From: Mogibacterium sp.
GTDB taxonomy: Bacteria; Bacillota; Clostridia; Peptostreptococcales; Anaerovoracaceae
NCBI GenBank assembly: GCA_017505405.1
Contig: JAFVPI010000111.1
Location: 1-64,000, forward strand
Direction of reading: 5' to 3'
Length of the DNA: 64,000 bases
Position numbers and translations under genes: made by a program. Below are positions 37,183 to 46,623 of the stretch, piece by piece. Within the stretch, counting starts at the first letter, position 1. Each line of letters begins with the position of its first letter. The notes beneath the pieces were generated by a model. The model worked only from the letters and a program-made list of their open reading frames with translations. It made no database searches and was not told where the DNA came from.

Positions 37183-37938
37183 ATGAACAAGATAATGATC
37201 AACGATCTCGAAGAGCTGAAGTACGGCAGACGTGAAGCCATCAACTCTCTTAAGACAAACATAAAATTCGCTGGTGCCGACGTTAAAGTAGTTGCTTTTA
37301 CCAGCTGTAACCCTAACGAGGGCAAGAGCACCACATGCTTCGACCTTGCAAGGGCGTTTGCAGATGCCGGAAGCAAGTGCCTGCTTATCGACGCAGATAT
37401 GCGCAAGACGGTAATGCTGCAGAGATATAATATCGACAATCAGGGTCAGAAGGTTGGAGGTCTTACGCACTATCTGTCCGGACAGGTTTCGCTTGAGAAT
37501 ATAATCAACTCCACCAATGTACCAAATCTTTATCTTATGCTTGCAGGACCGCTCTCGCCTAACCCTGCAGAGCTGATGTCCGGTCATCTTATCGATGACC
37601 TGCTAAGCAAGTGCCGCAAGATTTTCGACATGATCATCATTGATACTCCTCCGCTCGGAGCCGTTATCGATGCAGCCATACTTGCGCCAAAGTGCGACGG
37701 AGTTGTCATAGTTACAGAAGCAAACTCTACAAGTGCAAGAGTCGCTATCGGAGTAAAGAAACAGCTTGAGATGACAGGCTGCAAGATTCTCGGATGTGTG
37801 CTTAATAAAGTGCCGTCAACAGGAACTTCATACAGATACAGATACCGCTATTACGGTGAATACGAGTATAAGACTGAAACCGAAGACGGAGAAACAAAAA
37901 AGAAACGCGTAAGAACAGATAAGAAGAAAGAAGACTAG
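37183..37938 (+). CDS. Bacterial tyrosine kinase, CpsD/YwqD-like
   Basis: A BY-kinase of 251 residues that autophosphorylates and controls polymer assembly together with CpsC and CpsB. Walker A is NEGKSTTCFDLARAFA, Walker A' is CLLIDADMRKT, and Walker B is MIIIDTPPLGAV. The C-terminal tyrosine cluster YRYRYRYYGEYEYKTETE (about 220-237) is the phosphorylation tail. It ends in a Lys/Arg-rich tail. The stop overlaps the GTG start of the next gene by one base (TAGTG), which implies translational coupling to the 4-TM protein. Confidence 0.92.
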   Translation: MNKIMINDLEELKYGRREAINSLKTNIKFAGADVKVVAFTSCNPNEGKSTTCFDLARAFADAGSKCLLIDADMRKTVMLQRYNIDNQGQKVGGLTHYLSGQVSLENIINSTNVPNLYLMLAGPLSPNPAELMSGHLIDDLLSKCRKIFDMIIIDTPPLGAVIDAAILAPKCDGVVIVTEANSTSARVAIGVKKQLEMTGCKILGCVLNKVPSTGTSYRYRYRYYGEYEYKTETEDGETKKKRVRTDKKKED

Positions 37939-38909
37939 TGAACAACGATAACAGTAGAGCTATTAATATTTTGCTTGGCATCGCAGGTGTGCTGTGCTGC
38001 ATAGGATCGGGATTTGTCCCGGCACCTGAGGGCCTGCTTGCTGATGAAAGCATCAATCTTATTCAGGCCATGCAGCTTCCACATTTGCTGGTATTCTTTG
38101 CATTGCCATCTGCGCTTATGGTGCTTGCCTGCATATTGGTGATCATAGGTAAGATGGATGTACTGTCCATCTGCAGTGTACTGGCTGGAGGAGCGCTGTT
38201 TGCGATCATGGACTGCCAGTTCGGAATGAGCTACCGCACCTTCTCAGGGATACTTATCAACGGGATAGGCGTCATCATAATGGTTGCTGCCGTGGCGCTG
38301 CAGGTATTTGCAACGGAAAGCGGTCCGGCTAAAGTCAGCCGCAAAGCAGCAAAAAGCAGGAATCCGAAAGAATTCCGCTATGAGAGAAGCCGCCGCCCTG
38401 CATATGACGACATATACATGGACATACAGGGCAGCGCTGCCGGTAAAAAGCCGGAAGACTCAGGAGCTAAGATGCCGGAGGATGGTGAGTACTTCGCACT
38501 CGATGCTCTGAAAGCAGAAGAGGCCGAAGATGCAGCTGCAGAAAAAGCACAGAAAGAGCAGGAAGACGAGATAGAAGCCATGCTCGCAGCACTCAGTGCA
38601 GACACTGAACCGCATGAGACTGCTAAAGCATCTGTAGAATCAACGGCAGCAAATAAGACAGATACCGTATCTGTTGAAGAGTCTCTGGCAGAGCTCGAAA
38701 CAGAACTTGATGCTGAGAGCGAAGCTATTCTGGCAGAACTGGAAGCTGAGACAAAGCAGGCAGAGGAAGAACTGAATCTAAGTATGCCTTCAGTATCTTC
38801 AAGCGTTGCCATGGCACACATGGCAGGGGCTCTGGAGACACCTAACAAGACGATGACGGATTTCTATGAGGGAATAGAAGAGATATTCCTTGACCCGGAC
38901 AACCAATAA
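37938..38909 (+). CDS. 4-TM protein with acidic tail (paralogue 2)
   Basis: 323 residues, starting with GTG that shares its G with the cpsD stop. Four TM helices at about 8-28, 50-72, 76-96 and 104-125; motif SGFVPAPEGLLADESINLIQ and SVLAGGALFAIMD match paralogue 1 closely. The tail is long, acidic, rich in Ala/Glu and predicted helical (EEAEDAAAEKAQKEQEDEIEAMLAAL, ELETELDAESEAILAELEAE). It ends in EGIEEIFLDPDNQ, similar in character to LEDLLINADGQEN of paralogue 1. Not recognised. Position after CpsD suggests a role in polymer export or anchoring. Confidence 0.75.
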   Translation: MNNDNSRAINILLGIAGVLCCIGSGFVPAPEGLLADESINLIQAMQLPHLLVFFALPSALMVLACILVIIGKMDVLSICSVLAGGALFAIMDCQFGMSYRTFSGILINGIGVIIMVAAVALQVFATESGPAKVSRKAAKSRNPKEFRYERSRRPAYDDIYMDIQGSAAGKKPEDSGAKMPEDGEYFALDALKAEEAEDAAAEKAQKEQEDEIEAMLAALSADTEPHETAKASVESTAANKTDTVSVEESLAELETELDAESEAILAELEAETKQAEEELNLSMPSVSSSVAMAHMAGALETPNKTMTDFYEGIEEIFLDPDNQ

Positions 38910-38915
38910 TTGGCT

Positions 38916-39530
38916 ATGAGAGACATCAGGACACGAAGGACCATTATTCTTATACTGGCAGCCCTGGCTATCGCAATGGCTATTGTGATCTACACGATAA
39001 TACCGTCCGGTGTCACCTCCATGGAGATATTGACCACTGAGGGCGAGAGACTGGGGCAGGAACTTAATATTTACGCAGGTTCAAAAGTGCAGCTTGAATG
39101 CAGGGTACATCCGGATGTGCTTGCGGACAGAGGAACCTATTTTTCGGTTGCAGATGAAAGCATAGCGTCTGTGGACGAGACAGGTCAGGTAACAGGCCTG
39201 AAAAATGGCGAAACACTGATGACGATACAGCACGCCGGGGCCAGGCAGAATATCACTGTAGAGGTACAGCCAAGTGTAAAGTCTATAAAAGGATTGCCTG
39301 ATGAGGTGACACTATATGAAGGTGATGGGTATCTGCTGGAGCCAAAAGTCGTAATGGCCGGGAAAAAGCTTGAAGTGCCTGATGTGACATTCAAATCCAA
39401 ACGAACAACTATAGCAGCAGTTGATGCTGATGGTCAGATAACGGCCGGAGAACCAGGCTCAACGACTATCACTGTTACTGCAGGGACAGTCAGTGTCAAG
39501 ATACCTGTCACAGTAATATCCGGATACTGA
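38916..39530 (+). CDS. Membrane-anchored tandem Ig-like protein (paralogue 2a)
   Basis: 204 residues with ATG at 38916; a TTG 6 bases earlier is an alternative. Basic start (RDIRTRR), one TM (about 9-28) and two BIG2-like domains: about 30-115 (FSVADESIASVDETGQVTGLKNG) and about 118-204 (VTFKSKRTTIAAVDADGQITAGEPG). The stop of the 4-TM gene is 6 bases upstream. Its neighbour at 39581 is a paralogue. Confidence 0.75.
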   Translation: MRDIRTRRTIILILAALAIAMAIVIYTIIPSGVTSMEILTTEGERLGQELNIYAGSKVQLECRVHPDVLADRGTYFSVADESIASVDETGQVTGLKNGETLMTIQHAGARQNITVEVQPSVKSIKGLPDEVTLYEGDGYLLEPKVVMAGKKLEVPDVTFKSKRTTIAAVDADGQITAGEPGSTTITVTAGTVSVKIPVTVISGY

Positions 39531-39580
39531 TTTACTGAATTTAATATTTTAATATATAGATATCGGACCGTTAAAAAATA

Positions 39581-40474
39581 ATGGATAGAAATATAAAAAA
39601 TAAAAGAACGATCATACTGGTAATTACAGTATTAGCGCTGGTACTCGCTGCCGGCGCCTATATTGTTGTGCCAAGAGGTGTTACGCAGATAGATCTCGTA
39701 ACAGATAAAGGGGAAACTGTTGTTGAGACCCTTGAGATATATGTGGGTACAGAAACACAGCTTTCCTGCAGGATCACACCGGCTTTATTTATGAACAGAA
39801 AGTCTGAATATGCAATTGCAGATGAAAAAATCGCAACAATAGATGAAACGGGACTCCTGAAAGCTTTAAAAGAGGGAGAGACCCGCCTGACAGTTGAGTG
39901 TGCCGGAACCAGAAAGAACTATACTATCAAGGCAGAAACAGCCATCGAAGACATCGCCGGACTTAAGAAGGAGATCACTCTATATGAAGGTGAAGAGTTT
40001 CAGCTTGAGCCTAAAATAAAGATGGCGGAAAAAGGGCTTGAAAAACCTGAGATAACATATAAGACCAAAAGGAATACAATTGCCAAAGTAGACAAGAATG
40101 GTCTGATCACAGCAGTTAGTGAAGGAAAGACCACAATAACAGTCACTGCGGGAGATATAAGCAAAAAAATCAAGGTCATCGTAGAGGCAGTGCCGGTTGT
40201 GACTCCTGAACCAGTCGTAACAGTCACTAATGATAACAATGACAATGATAACAATAAAGCAACAAAGAAGAAAAACAAGAAAAAAGCCGGAGGAAAGTCC
40301 GGAGGCAACACAGAAGATAATTCCGGAGGCGGCAATGATAGCGGTGGTAACAGTTCCGGAGGCGATAACGGCGGTTCCGGAGGCGGTACAGACAATGGCG
40401 GCGGAGGTAATTCCGAAGGCAGCAGTGGAGGCTCCGAAGGCGGAGGAGATGGCGGCAGCGATTCAGGTGAATAA
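39581..40474 (+). CDS. Membrane-anchored tandem Ig-like protein with Gly/Ser-rich tail (paralogue 2b)
   Basis: 297 residues. N-terminus DRNIKNKR, one TM (about 10-28), two BIG2-like domains (about 30-120 with YAIADEKIATIDETGLLKALKEG and about 120-205 with ITYKTKRNTIAKVDKNGLITAVSEG). After a Pro/Val linker and a Lys-rich patch (KKKNKKKAGG), the last about 75 residues are a Gly/Ser/Asn/Asp low-complexity tail. It precedes the PglF-type gene by 39 bases. Codons in the tail are biased to gga/ggc with tandem-like repeats. Confidence 0.75.
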   Translation: MDRNIKNKRTIILVITVLALVLAAGAYIVVPRGVTQIDLVTDKGETVVETLEIYVGTETQLSCRITPALFMNRKSEYAIADEKIATIDETGLLKALKEGETRLTVECAGTRKNYTIKAETAIEDIAGLKKEITLYEGEEFQLEPKIKMAEKGLEKPEITYKTKRNTIAKVDKNGLITAVSEGKTTITVTAGDISKKIKVIVEAVPVVTPEPVVTVTNDNNDNDNNKATKKKNKKKAGGKSGGNTEDNSGGGNDSGGNSSGGDNGGSGGGTDNGGGGNSEGSSGGSEGGGDGGSDSGE

Positions 40475-40513
40475 GAAAACCTGTGCTGCAGAACAAATGC
40501 AATGGATTGATTA

Positions 40514-42592
40514 ATGGCTAACAATCATAAAAAAACTTCAAAAAATAAAGCAAGCGATCATAATCACTGGAAGAGGATCGCGCTGTATCTTATAGTATAT
40601 GATGCGGTCGCGGTCACTTTCTCGTATTTTGCTGCACTTCTTGTAAGATTTGACCTCAGGTTTTCATATATCCCTTCAGCCTATTATGAGGCATGGCTTA
40701 AGTTTGCACCTGTATATCTGGTCATATGCATAGCTGTTTTCTGGAAACTCAAACTTTACAGGAGCATCTGGCGGTTTGCCAGCTTTACAGAGCTGCAGCG
40801 CATCACTCTCGCATCACTGGTTACATGTGCATTACATGCCTTGCTCATAACAGTGATATGCCGTAGAATGCCTATCTCTTATTACCTTGGAGGAGCGATG
40901 CTGCAGTTTCTCCTCACGGCAGGTATCAGATTCTCGTACAGGTTTATCCTGCTTCTCAGATCAACACGAAGCCAAAAAACCAACAGTAATGTCATGCTGA
41001 TCGGAGCAGGGGCTGCAGGTCAGACCCTTCTCAGAGATATCAGGAGAACAAATTCTGTAAAAGAGAAGGTAGTATGTATTGTTGATGACAATCAAAATAA
41101 GTGGGGGCGCGAAATAGACGGCATCCCTGTTGTCGGAGGCAGGGACTCCATACAGGAAGCATCCGGTTATTATGACATTGATAAGATTTACATAGCACTC
41201 CCAAGTATAAAGGCATCCGAGAGAAAGAAGATCATTGATATCTGCAGACAGACAGACTGTGAGATCATGAACCTGCCGGGCATGTATCAGCTGGCCCTCG
41301 GCGATGTCACAGTTAACTCGCTCAAGAAAGTAGATGTAGAAGACCTCCTGGGCAGAGAACCTGTAAAGATGAACTCCAAAGAAGTCACAGAATATCTGTC
41401 AGGAAAGACAGTGCTGGTTACAGGTGGAGGAGGCAGCATAGGCTCGGAGCTTTGCAGACAGGTAGCTAAGGTACCCGGGTTAAAGAAACTGATCATCTTT
41501 GATGTTTATGAAAATAATGCACATGAAATAAAACTGGAATTGATCGATAAGTATCCGGATCTTGATCTGGTCACTCTTATAGGTTCCGTACGCAACAGCC
41601 GCAGGATAAAGCAGATCTTCGAAGAATACAGACCGGATATCGTGTTCCATGCTGCAGCCCATAAGCATGTGCCTTTGATGGAGGACAGCCCATGCGAAGC
41701 TATCAAGAACAACGTTATGGGAACTTATTTCACGGCATTTGCTGCTATGGCGTACAATTGCGAAAAGTTTGTTCTTATATCTACGGATAAAGCGGTAAAT
41801 CCGGTCAATGTCATGGGAGCCAGTAAGCGGCTTTGCGAGATGATAGTGCAGTCATTTGCAAAAAAAATCGCAGAAGGTAAAGCCACAGACCTGCCTGATA
41901 TGCATACTGATACCGGAACATTTATGACTGATGAATCAGGGAATACAGCATCTACAGGTTTTACACTTACACCTCCTGACAATCCGAGAACAAAATTCGT
42001 TGCAGTACGTTTTGGCAATGTTTTGGGATCGAACGGATCAGTCATACCTAGATTCCGTGAGCAGATCGCAAAAGGCGGCCCGGTAACCGTTACACATCCG
42101 GATATCATCAGATATTTTATGACGATACCGGAAGCGGCTTCACTCGTTTTGCAGGCAGCTACATATGGTGGAGACGGAAGGATCTTCGTGCTTGACATGG
42201 GTACCCCGGTCAAGATAGATGACCTAGCCAGGAATATGATAAAACTCTCCGGCCTCAGACCGGATGAGGACATTATGATAGAGTACACAGGATTAAGGCC
42301 TGGTGAGAAGCTGTTTGAAGAAAGACTGATGGATGAAGAGGGTCTGACCAAAACATCCAACGATCTTATAAATATAGGGAAGCCGATTGCTTTCGATGAA
42401 GATGAGTTTTTAGAAAGATTGCCTTCCCTGTTCGATGCAGCATATGAGGACCGTGAAGAAGATATAAGGGATATAATAGCCAGCTTTGTGCCTACCTATC
42501 GTGATGCAGGCAGACATGGAACTACCAGAAAAACGCAGGCGTACGAGAAGCAGATGATGGAGATGCTGGCAAAAAAGACTGAAAAACTGTAA
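40514..42592 (+). CDS. UDP-N-acetylglucosamine 4,6-dehydratase, PglF/CapD type
   Basis: Membrane-anchored SDR that converts UDP-GlcNAc to the 4-keto-6-deoxy sugar, the first step to bacillosamine- or QuiNAc4N-type sugars. The 692 residues begin with four TM helices (about 22-150), then an N-terminal Rossmann-like domain (VMLIGAGAAGQTLLRDI about 156-172), then the catalytic SDR domain with VLVTGGGGSIGSELCRQV (about 299-316), FHAAAHKHVPLMED, and ISTDKAVNPVNVMGASKR, where the usual catalytic tyrosine is replaced by methionine as in this family. An aminotransferase follows. Confidence 0.92.
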   Translation: MANNHKKTSKNKASDHNHWKRIALYLIVYDAVAVTFSYFAALLVRFDLRFSYIPSAYYEAWLKFAPVYLVICIAVFWKLKLYRSIWRFASFTELQRITLASLVTCALHALLITVICRRMPISYYLGGAMLQFLLTAGIRFSYRFILLLRSTRSQKTNSNVMLIGAGAAGQTLLRDIRRTNSVKEKVVCIVDDNQNKWGREIDGIPVVGGRDSIQEASGYYDIDKIYIALPSIKASERKKIIDICRQTDCEIMNLPGMYQLALGDVTVNSLKKVDVEDLLGREPVKMNSKEVTEYLSGKTVLVTGGGGSIGSELCRQVAKVPGLKKLIIFDVYENNAHEIKLELIDKYPDLDLVTLIGSVRNSRRIKQIFEEYRPDIVFHAAAHKHVPLMEDSPCEAIKNNVMGTYFTAFAAMAYNCEKFVLISTDKAVNPVNVMGASKRLCEMIVQSFAKKIAEGKATDLPDMHTDTGTFMTDESGNTASTGFTLTPPDNPRTKFVAVRFGNVLGSNGSVIPRFREQIAKGGPVTVTHPDIIRYFMTIPEAASLVLQAATYGGDGRIFVLDMGTPVKIDDLARNMIKLSGLRPDEDIMIEYTGLRPGEKLFEERLMDEEGLTKTSNDLINIGKPIAFDEDEFLERLPSLFDAAYEDREEDIRDIIASFVPTYRDAGRHGTTRKTQAYEKQMMEMLAKKTEKL

Positions 42593-42610
42593 GAGAAGAA
42601 GGGGAGACGG

Positions 42611-43933
42611 ATGAGCGACGAGAAAAAAAGAGTAATACCATTTAGCCCGCCAGATATAACAGAAGCAGAAATACAGGAAGTTGCAAGGACTCTTGAATCA
42701 GGGTGGATCACGACGGGGCCAAGGACTAAGCTGCTTGAAAGGAGATTAGCCTCGTTCATAGAAACCGGCAGAACAGACATAGACTGCGATACAGCTGAGA
42801 ATAAAGAGAAATACAGCAACAGGGTCGTATGTCTCAACTCAGCTACAGCTGCTGAAGAACTGAATCTGAGGATCCTGGGAATACAGCCGGGAGACGAGGT
42901 GATCGTACCAGCTTACACATATACTTCAACGGCTTCAGCTGCTGTCCATTGCGGAGCAAAAGTAGTCTTTGTAGACATACAGAAAGATGGTGACCCGGTT
43001 ACTCATATGCCGGAAATGGACTATGAGAAGCTGGAAGAAGCTATTACTGAAAAGACAAAAGCTGTTGTTGCTGTAGATCTTGGAGGAATAGTAGCTGATT
43101 ACCGGAAAATATATGAGATCGTTGAAAGAAAGAAGGGCCTGTTCACTCCTGTTGAAAATGACGGATCGCCGCTTAGTGACCTGGGATCAAGAATACAGAA
43201 TTCCATCGGACGGGTAGCGGTCCTGTCTGATTGTGCTCATGGCCTTGGGGCAAGCAGAGTCTTCGATCATAAAAGACAGTACTGTGGTAATATTGCAGAC
43301 TTTACGAGCTTCAGCTTCCATGCCGTAAAAAATTTTACGACTGCAGAAGGCGGTGCCTCAACATGGAGACCTCTGAAAGGAATTGACGATTCTGAGATAT
43401 ACAAGATGTACCAGCTGCTGTCACTTCACGGGCAAAGCAAGGATGCACTGTCAAAGACAAAAGCCGGCTCATGGGAATACGATATAGTTGGCCCTTGGTA
43501 TAAGTGCAACATGACAGATATTATGGCGGCTATCGGCCTCAGGCAGCTTGACAGATATGCGGGATTGCTCAACCGGAGGGTCGAGATAATAAATAAGTAT
43601 GATGCTGTCTGTGACGAACTGGGGATAAGCCATTTGATCCATCATACAGATCAGATGGATAGCTCTAATCATCTTTATCTGATCAGGATACCGGGTGCTG
43701 ACGAGGAGAAACGAAACGCGGTCATCACTGCACTTGCAGAACGAGGGGTATCATCAAATGTGCACTATAAGCCATTACCTATGATGACGGCCTATAAAAA
43801 CCTCGGATGGGATATTGCTGCTTTTCCTAACGCATTTGATTATTATCACAACCTGATCACGCTTCCGCTTCATACACATCTGTCAGATGCGGACGTAGAA
43901 TATGTTTCTTCGATGATCAAAGAAGTTCTGTAG
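42611..43933 (+). CDS. PLP-dependent sugar aminotransferase (DegT/DnrJ/EryC1/StrS)
   Basis: It is expected to transaminate the 4-keto sugar made by the preceding dehydratase. The 440 residues have FSPPDITEAEIQEVARTLES at the start, LNSATAAEELNLRILGI, GDEVIVPAYTYTSTASA, SDCAHGLGA, and the PLP lysine in FSFHAVKNFTTAEGG. It is about 40-60 residues longer than typical members because of an insertion near 55-80 and 165-195. GGGGAGA lies before the ATG. It lies 18 bases after the dehydratase. Confidence 0.92.
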   Translation: MSDEKKRVIPFSPPDITEAEIQEVARTLESGWITTGPRTKLLERRLASFIETGRTDIDCDTAENKEKYSNRVVCLNSATAAEELNLRILGIQPGDEVIVPAYTYTSTASAAVHCGAKVVFVDIQKDGDPVTHMPEMDYEKLEEAITEKTKAVVAVDLGGIVADYRKIYEIVERKKGLFTPVENDGSPLSDLGSRIQNSIGRVAVLSDCAHGLGASRVFDHKRQYCGNIADFTSFSFHAVKNFTTAEGGASTWRPLKGIDDSEIYKMYQLLSLHGQSKDALSKTKAGSWEYDIVGPWYKCNMTDIMAAIGLRQLDRYAGLLNRRVEIINKYDAVCDELGISHLIHHTDQMDSSNHLYLIRIPGADEEKRNAVITALAERGVSSNVHYKPLPMMTAYKNLGWDIAAFPNAFDYYHNLITLPLHTHLSDADVEYVSSMIKEVL

Positions 43934-43937
43934 TTTC

Positions 43938-44507
43938 ATGAAAAAGGTAGATATTATACGCATCAGATATTTGATTTACTGTGCAATTCACAGGAACGGA
44001 TACGATCATGCTGCTTTTTTGAAAAAGCATAACGTTTTTCATTCTATGGGGGATGATTGCTTTTTCCAGCCATGGAATGTATGCGCCGATTCTCAGTATG
44101 TCCGTTTTGGCAACAATGTTGTCGTTGCATCGAATGTGGATTTTGTTTGTCATGATGTAACGGATATTATGCTCAATAAAAGTGATATCTCAGGATTTGA
44201 GTATAAACGGTATTGGGGATCGATCGATATTGGAGATAATGTGTTTATTGGCTCAGGTGTCCAGATCCTTCCTGACGTAAAAGTTGGTAATAACGTAATT
44301 ATCGCTGCAGGAGCAGTAGTTAATTCTGATATTCCGGATAATGTTATTGTCGGCGGAGTTCCTGCAAAAATTATCGGAAACGTAGATAACTTTCGGAAAA
44401 AGAGGCAGGAATACAGTCAAACGGAGCTTGCCGATCTGAAAAGACCGGAAAGAATAAAATATCTTTGGAAATTACGGGATAAAGAGGGAAAGGACGATAA
44501 TGTATAA
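43938..44507 (+). CDS. Hexapeptide-repeat acetyltransferase
   Basis: A left-handed beta-helix (LbH) acyltransferase of 189 residues, CatB/NodL/WbbJ-like, probably O-acetylating a sugar. The LbH part is about 65-155 with VRFGNNVVVASNVDFVCHD (putative catalytic His), IDIGDNVFIGSGVQILPDV, KVGNNVIIAAGAVVNSDIP and VIVGGVPAKIIG. The last 30 residues are charged. It lacks the Rossmann start of PglD. It overlaps the following gene by 8 bases. Confidence 0.85.
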   Translation: MKKVDIIRIRYLIYCAIHRNGYDHAAFLKKHNVFHSMGDDCFFQPWNVCADSQYVRFGNNVVVASNVDFVCHDVTDIMLNKSDISGFEYKRYWGSIDIGDNVFIGSGVQILPDVKVGNNVIIAAGAVVNSDIPDNVIVGGVPAKIIGNVDNFRKKRQEYSQTELADLKRPERIKYLWKLRDKEGKDDNV

Positions 44508-45123
44508 AAAATACATAAAAAGATTACTTGATCTTTTTATTTCAATAATAGGACTTCCTGTTTTCGGGATCATCTTTATTATTGTAGGACCTTTGATCCA
44601 CAAAGAAGACGGAGGCCCTGTTTTTTACAATGCCACAAGACTTGGCAAGGATAAAAAACCATTCAAAATGTACAAGTTCAGATCCATGCGTGTCAATGCT
44701 CCCGATTACAGAAACGAGGATGGCACAACATATAATGGGGACGAGGATCCGCGTGTTACCAGGATAGGACGTTTTATCAGAAAAACTTCAATTGATGAAA
44801 CTCCGCAGATACTGAATGTACTCAAGGGTGAAATGAGCATAATCGGGCCAAGACCTGATTTAATGGACGCTCTTGATGTTTTCGAACCCGGAGAAGAAAA
44901 GAAGCTTGAGGTGCGTCCCGGAATCACAGGATACAGCCAGGCCTATCATCGTAACATGATAGAACTGCATGACAGATTTGCAGAGGATGTATATTACGCA
45001 AATAATGTGTCCTTCAGGATGGATCTCAACATTTTTTTAAAAACTATACAGACCGTTTTACTCCGGAAAGGTGTGTACAGAGATGAATCCAATCGCAAAA
45101 TTGTAGAAAAAGAGAGGCAATAA
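44500..45123 (+). CDS. Initiating undecaprenyl-phosphate sugar phosphotransferase (PglC/WcaJ type)
   Basis: It transfers a sugar 1-phosphate to undecaprenyl phosphate, the first membrane step of the repeat unit. The 207 residues have one re-entrant/TM segment (about 9-32, LLDLFISIIGLPVFGIIFII) and the soluble catalytic part: GGPVFYNATRLGKDKKPFKMYKFRSM, RIGRFIRKTSIDETPQ and LKGEMSIIGPRPDL. This is the short PglC form with no extra N-terminal domain. It ends overlapping the start of the GNAT gene by 1 base (TAATG). Confidence 0.93.
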   Translation: MYKKYIKRLLDLFISIIGLPVFGIIFIIVGPLIHKEDGGPVFYNATRLGKDKKPFKMYKFRSMRVNAPDYRNEDGTTYNGDEDPRVTRIGRFIRKTSIDETPQILNVLKGEMSIIGPRPDLMDALDVFEPGEEKKLEVRPGITGYSQAYHRNMIELHDRFAEDVYYANNVSFRMDLNIFLKTIQTVLLRKGVYRDESNRKIVEKERQ

Positions 45124-45851
45124 TGATTATAAAGAATACGCCGTGGGAGAAAAGGAATTTAGGCATTGCTTCGAGTGTTGAACTGATCATAGAACAGCAT
45201 GATAACTGGTCTGCAGTAGAAAAAGACATTTCTGACCGCAAAGAACAGTATCAGGTAATGCATGTTCCGGGTGGGCTTACTGATGTCTTAATAAATGCAC
45301 AGGACCTCGGTTTCAGAATGATCGAAACTAACATTCAGCTCGTACGGGATCTGAAAAAAATAGAACTGCCGCAAATATATAAAAGATTTGAACCGCATAT
45401 TTCATATCATATTGCCGATAGTGAAGAGACGGATTATATCCTTTCCAGAATATCAGAAGGCAATATGTTTACTACCGATAAGGTAGCTAAGGATCCTCTT
45501 CTTGGGAGCAAAAAATCAGGTGAAAGATATGCATTCTGGACAAAGGACGTTCTTTCAGGAGGAGCCGAGCTGCTTTGCATGTTCTACAAGGACAAAATGA
45601 TAGGGTTTGATGTGCTTGTTAAGAAAAACGATACAACCGCAAATGCTTTTTTAGGAGGTCTTTTTCCTGAATATAATGATAGCGGATTAGGGTTTTCCAT
45701 TATATATCAGATAACTGCATATGCCCGTGACTGTGGATATAAAAAAATAGTGACCGGTGTATCGTCAAACAATTTTCCGATTCTTAAGCTACATGAACTT
45801 TTGGGCTACTCTACGACCGGCTGCACATACTGCCTTATAAAACATGCCTGA
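45123..45851 (+). CDS. GNAT-type N-acetyltransferase
   Basis: 242 residues; the C-terminal half (about 110-240) is a GNAT fold with DKMIGFDVLVKKNDTTANAFLGGLFPEYNDSGLGFSIIYQITAYARDCGYKKIVTGVSSNNFPILKLHELLGY, the AcCoA-binding and ending segments. It resembles WecD-type dTDP-fucosamine/sugar N-acetyltransferases. It is the likely enzyme for the amino group made by the aminotransferase at 42611. Starts inside the stop of the initiating transferase gene. Confidence 0.78.
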   Translation: MIIKNTPWEKRNLGIASSVELIIEQHDNWSAVEKDISDRKEQYQVMHVPGGLTDVLINAQDLGFRMIETNIQLVRDLKKIELPQIYKRFEPHISYHIADSEETDYILSRISEGNMFTTDKVAKDPLLGSKKSGERYAFWTKDVLSGGAELLCMFYKDKMIGFDVLVKKNDTTANAFLGGLFPEYNDSGLGFSIIYQITAYARDCGYKKIVTGVSSNNFPILKLHELLGYSTTGCTYCLIKHA

Positions 45852-45876
45852 TAGTAAGTATTAAGGTAATGAAGAA

Positions 45877-46623
45877 ATGAAATTATTGGATAATAAAAAC
45901 GCTGTCATAACCGGAGCCCGTAGAGGTATCGGCAGGGAAATCGTAAATACTTTCGCAAAACATGGCGCAAACATCTGGGCATGTGCGAGAAAATATGATG
46001 AAAACTTCGAAGCAGATATGAAATCAATTGCTGCTCAATACGGTGTTGAAATCTGGCCGGTATATTTTGATGTCACATCTGAATCTGAAGTAAAAAAAGC
46101 CATTGCTGAAATACGGGCCATGAAATTACCGGTAGATGTATTGGTGAACGCTGCCGGAATAGCAGATTCCAGCACATTATTCCAAATGACATCTATAGAA
46201 AAGATGAGAAATGTAATGGAAGTTAATTTCTTTGCCCTGACAAGATTAACACAGTATATTTCACGAATGATGGCAAAACAGAAAGCAGGAAGCATTGTAA
46301 ATATTTCTTCTGTTGCCGGAATAGATGGTGAGCCTGCTCAATACGAGTATTCTGCAAGCAAGGCTGCAGTTATCGGAGGAACGAGAAACCTTGCGAGAGA
46401 GCTGGCGAATAGCAATATCAGAGTCAATGCCATTGCTCCGGGAATGATTTCAACAGATATGGGAAATCTGATCGAACAATCTTTAAAAGAAGAGATCCTG
46501 CAAAAAACCATAATGAAAAGAATGGGGAGACCGGAAGAAGTGGCAAATGCTGCAGTTTTTCTCGCCAGTGATTTGTCAAGCTTTATGACCGGCCAGATCA
46601 TACGTGTTGATGGAGGAATGTGA
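45877..46623 (+). CDS. Short-chain dehydrogenase/reductase, FabG-like
   Basis: 248-residue classical SDR with NAVITGARRGIGREIV (cofactor), LVNAAGIADSS, catalytic Ser in VNISSVAGIDGE, YxxxK in YEYSASKAAVIGG and IRVNAIAPGMISTDM. Context makes a keto reductase acting on the product of the neighbouring TPP enzyme or on an acyl chain more likely than fatty-acid FabG. It begins 25 bases after the GNAT gene, and its TGA overlaps the ATG of the transketolase N-half (TGATG). Confidence 0.88.
   Translation: MKLLDNKNAVITGARRGIGREIVNTFAKHGANIWACARKYDENFEADMKSIAAQYGVEIWPVYFDVTSESEVKKAIAEIRAMKLPVDVLVNAAGIADSSTLFQMTSIEKMRNVMEVNFFALTRLTQYISRMMAKQKAGSIVNISSVAGIDGEPAQYEYSASKAAVIGGTRNLARELANSNIRVNAIAPGMISTDMGNLIEQSLKEEILQKTIMKRMGRPEEVANAAVFLASDLSSFMTGQIIRVDGGM

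Noticed and set aside
45877..46623. FabG of fatty acid synthesis
   Set aside because: Although FabG-like in sequence, no other fab genes are near except a specialised ACP; context points to a tailoring reductase, so a fabG symbol was not given.
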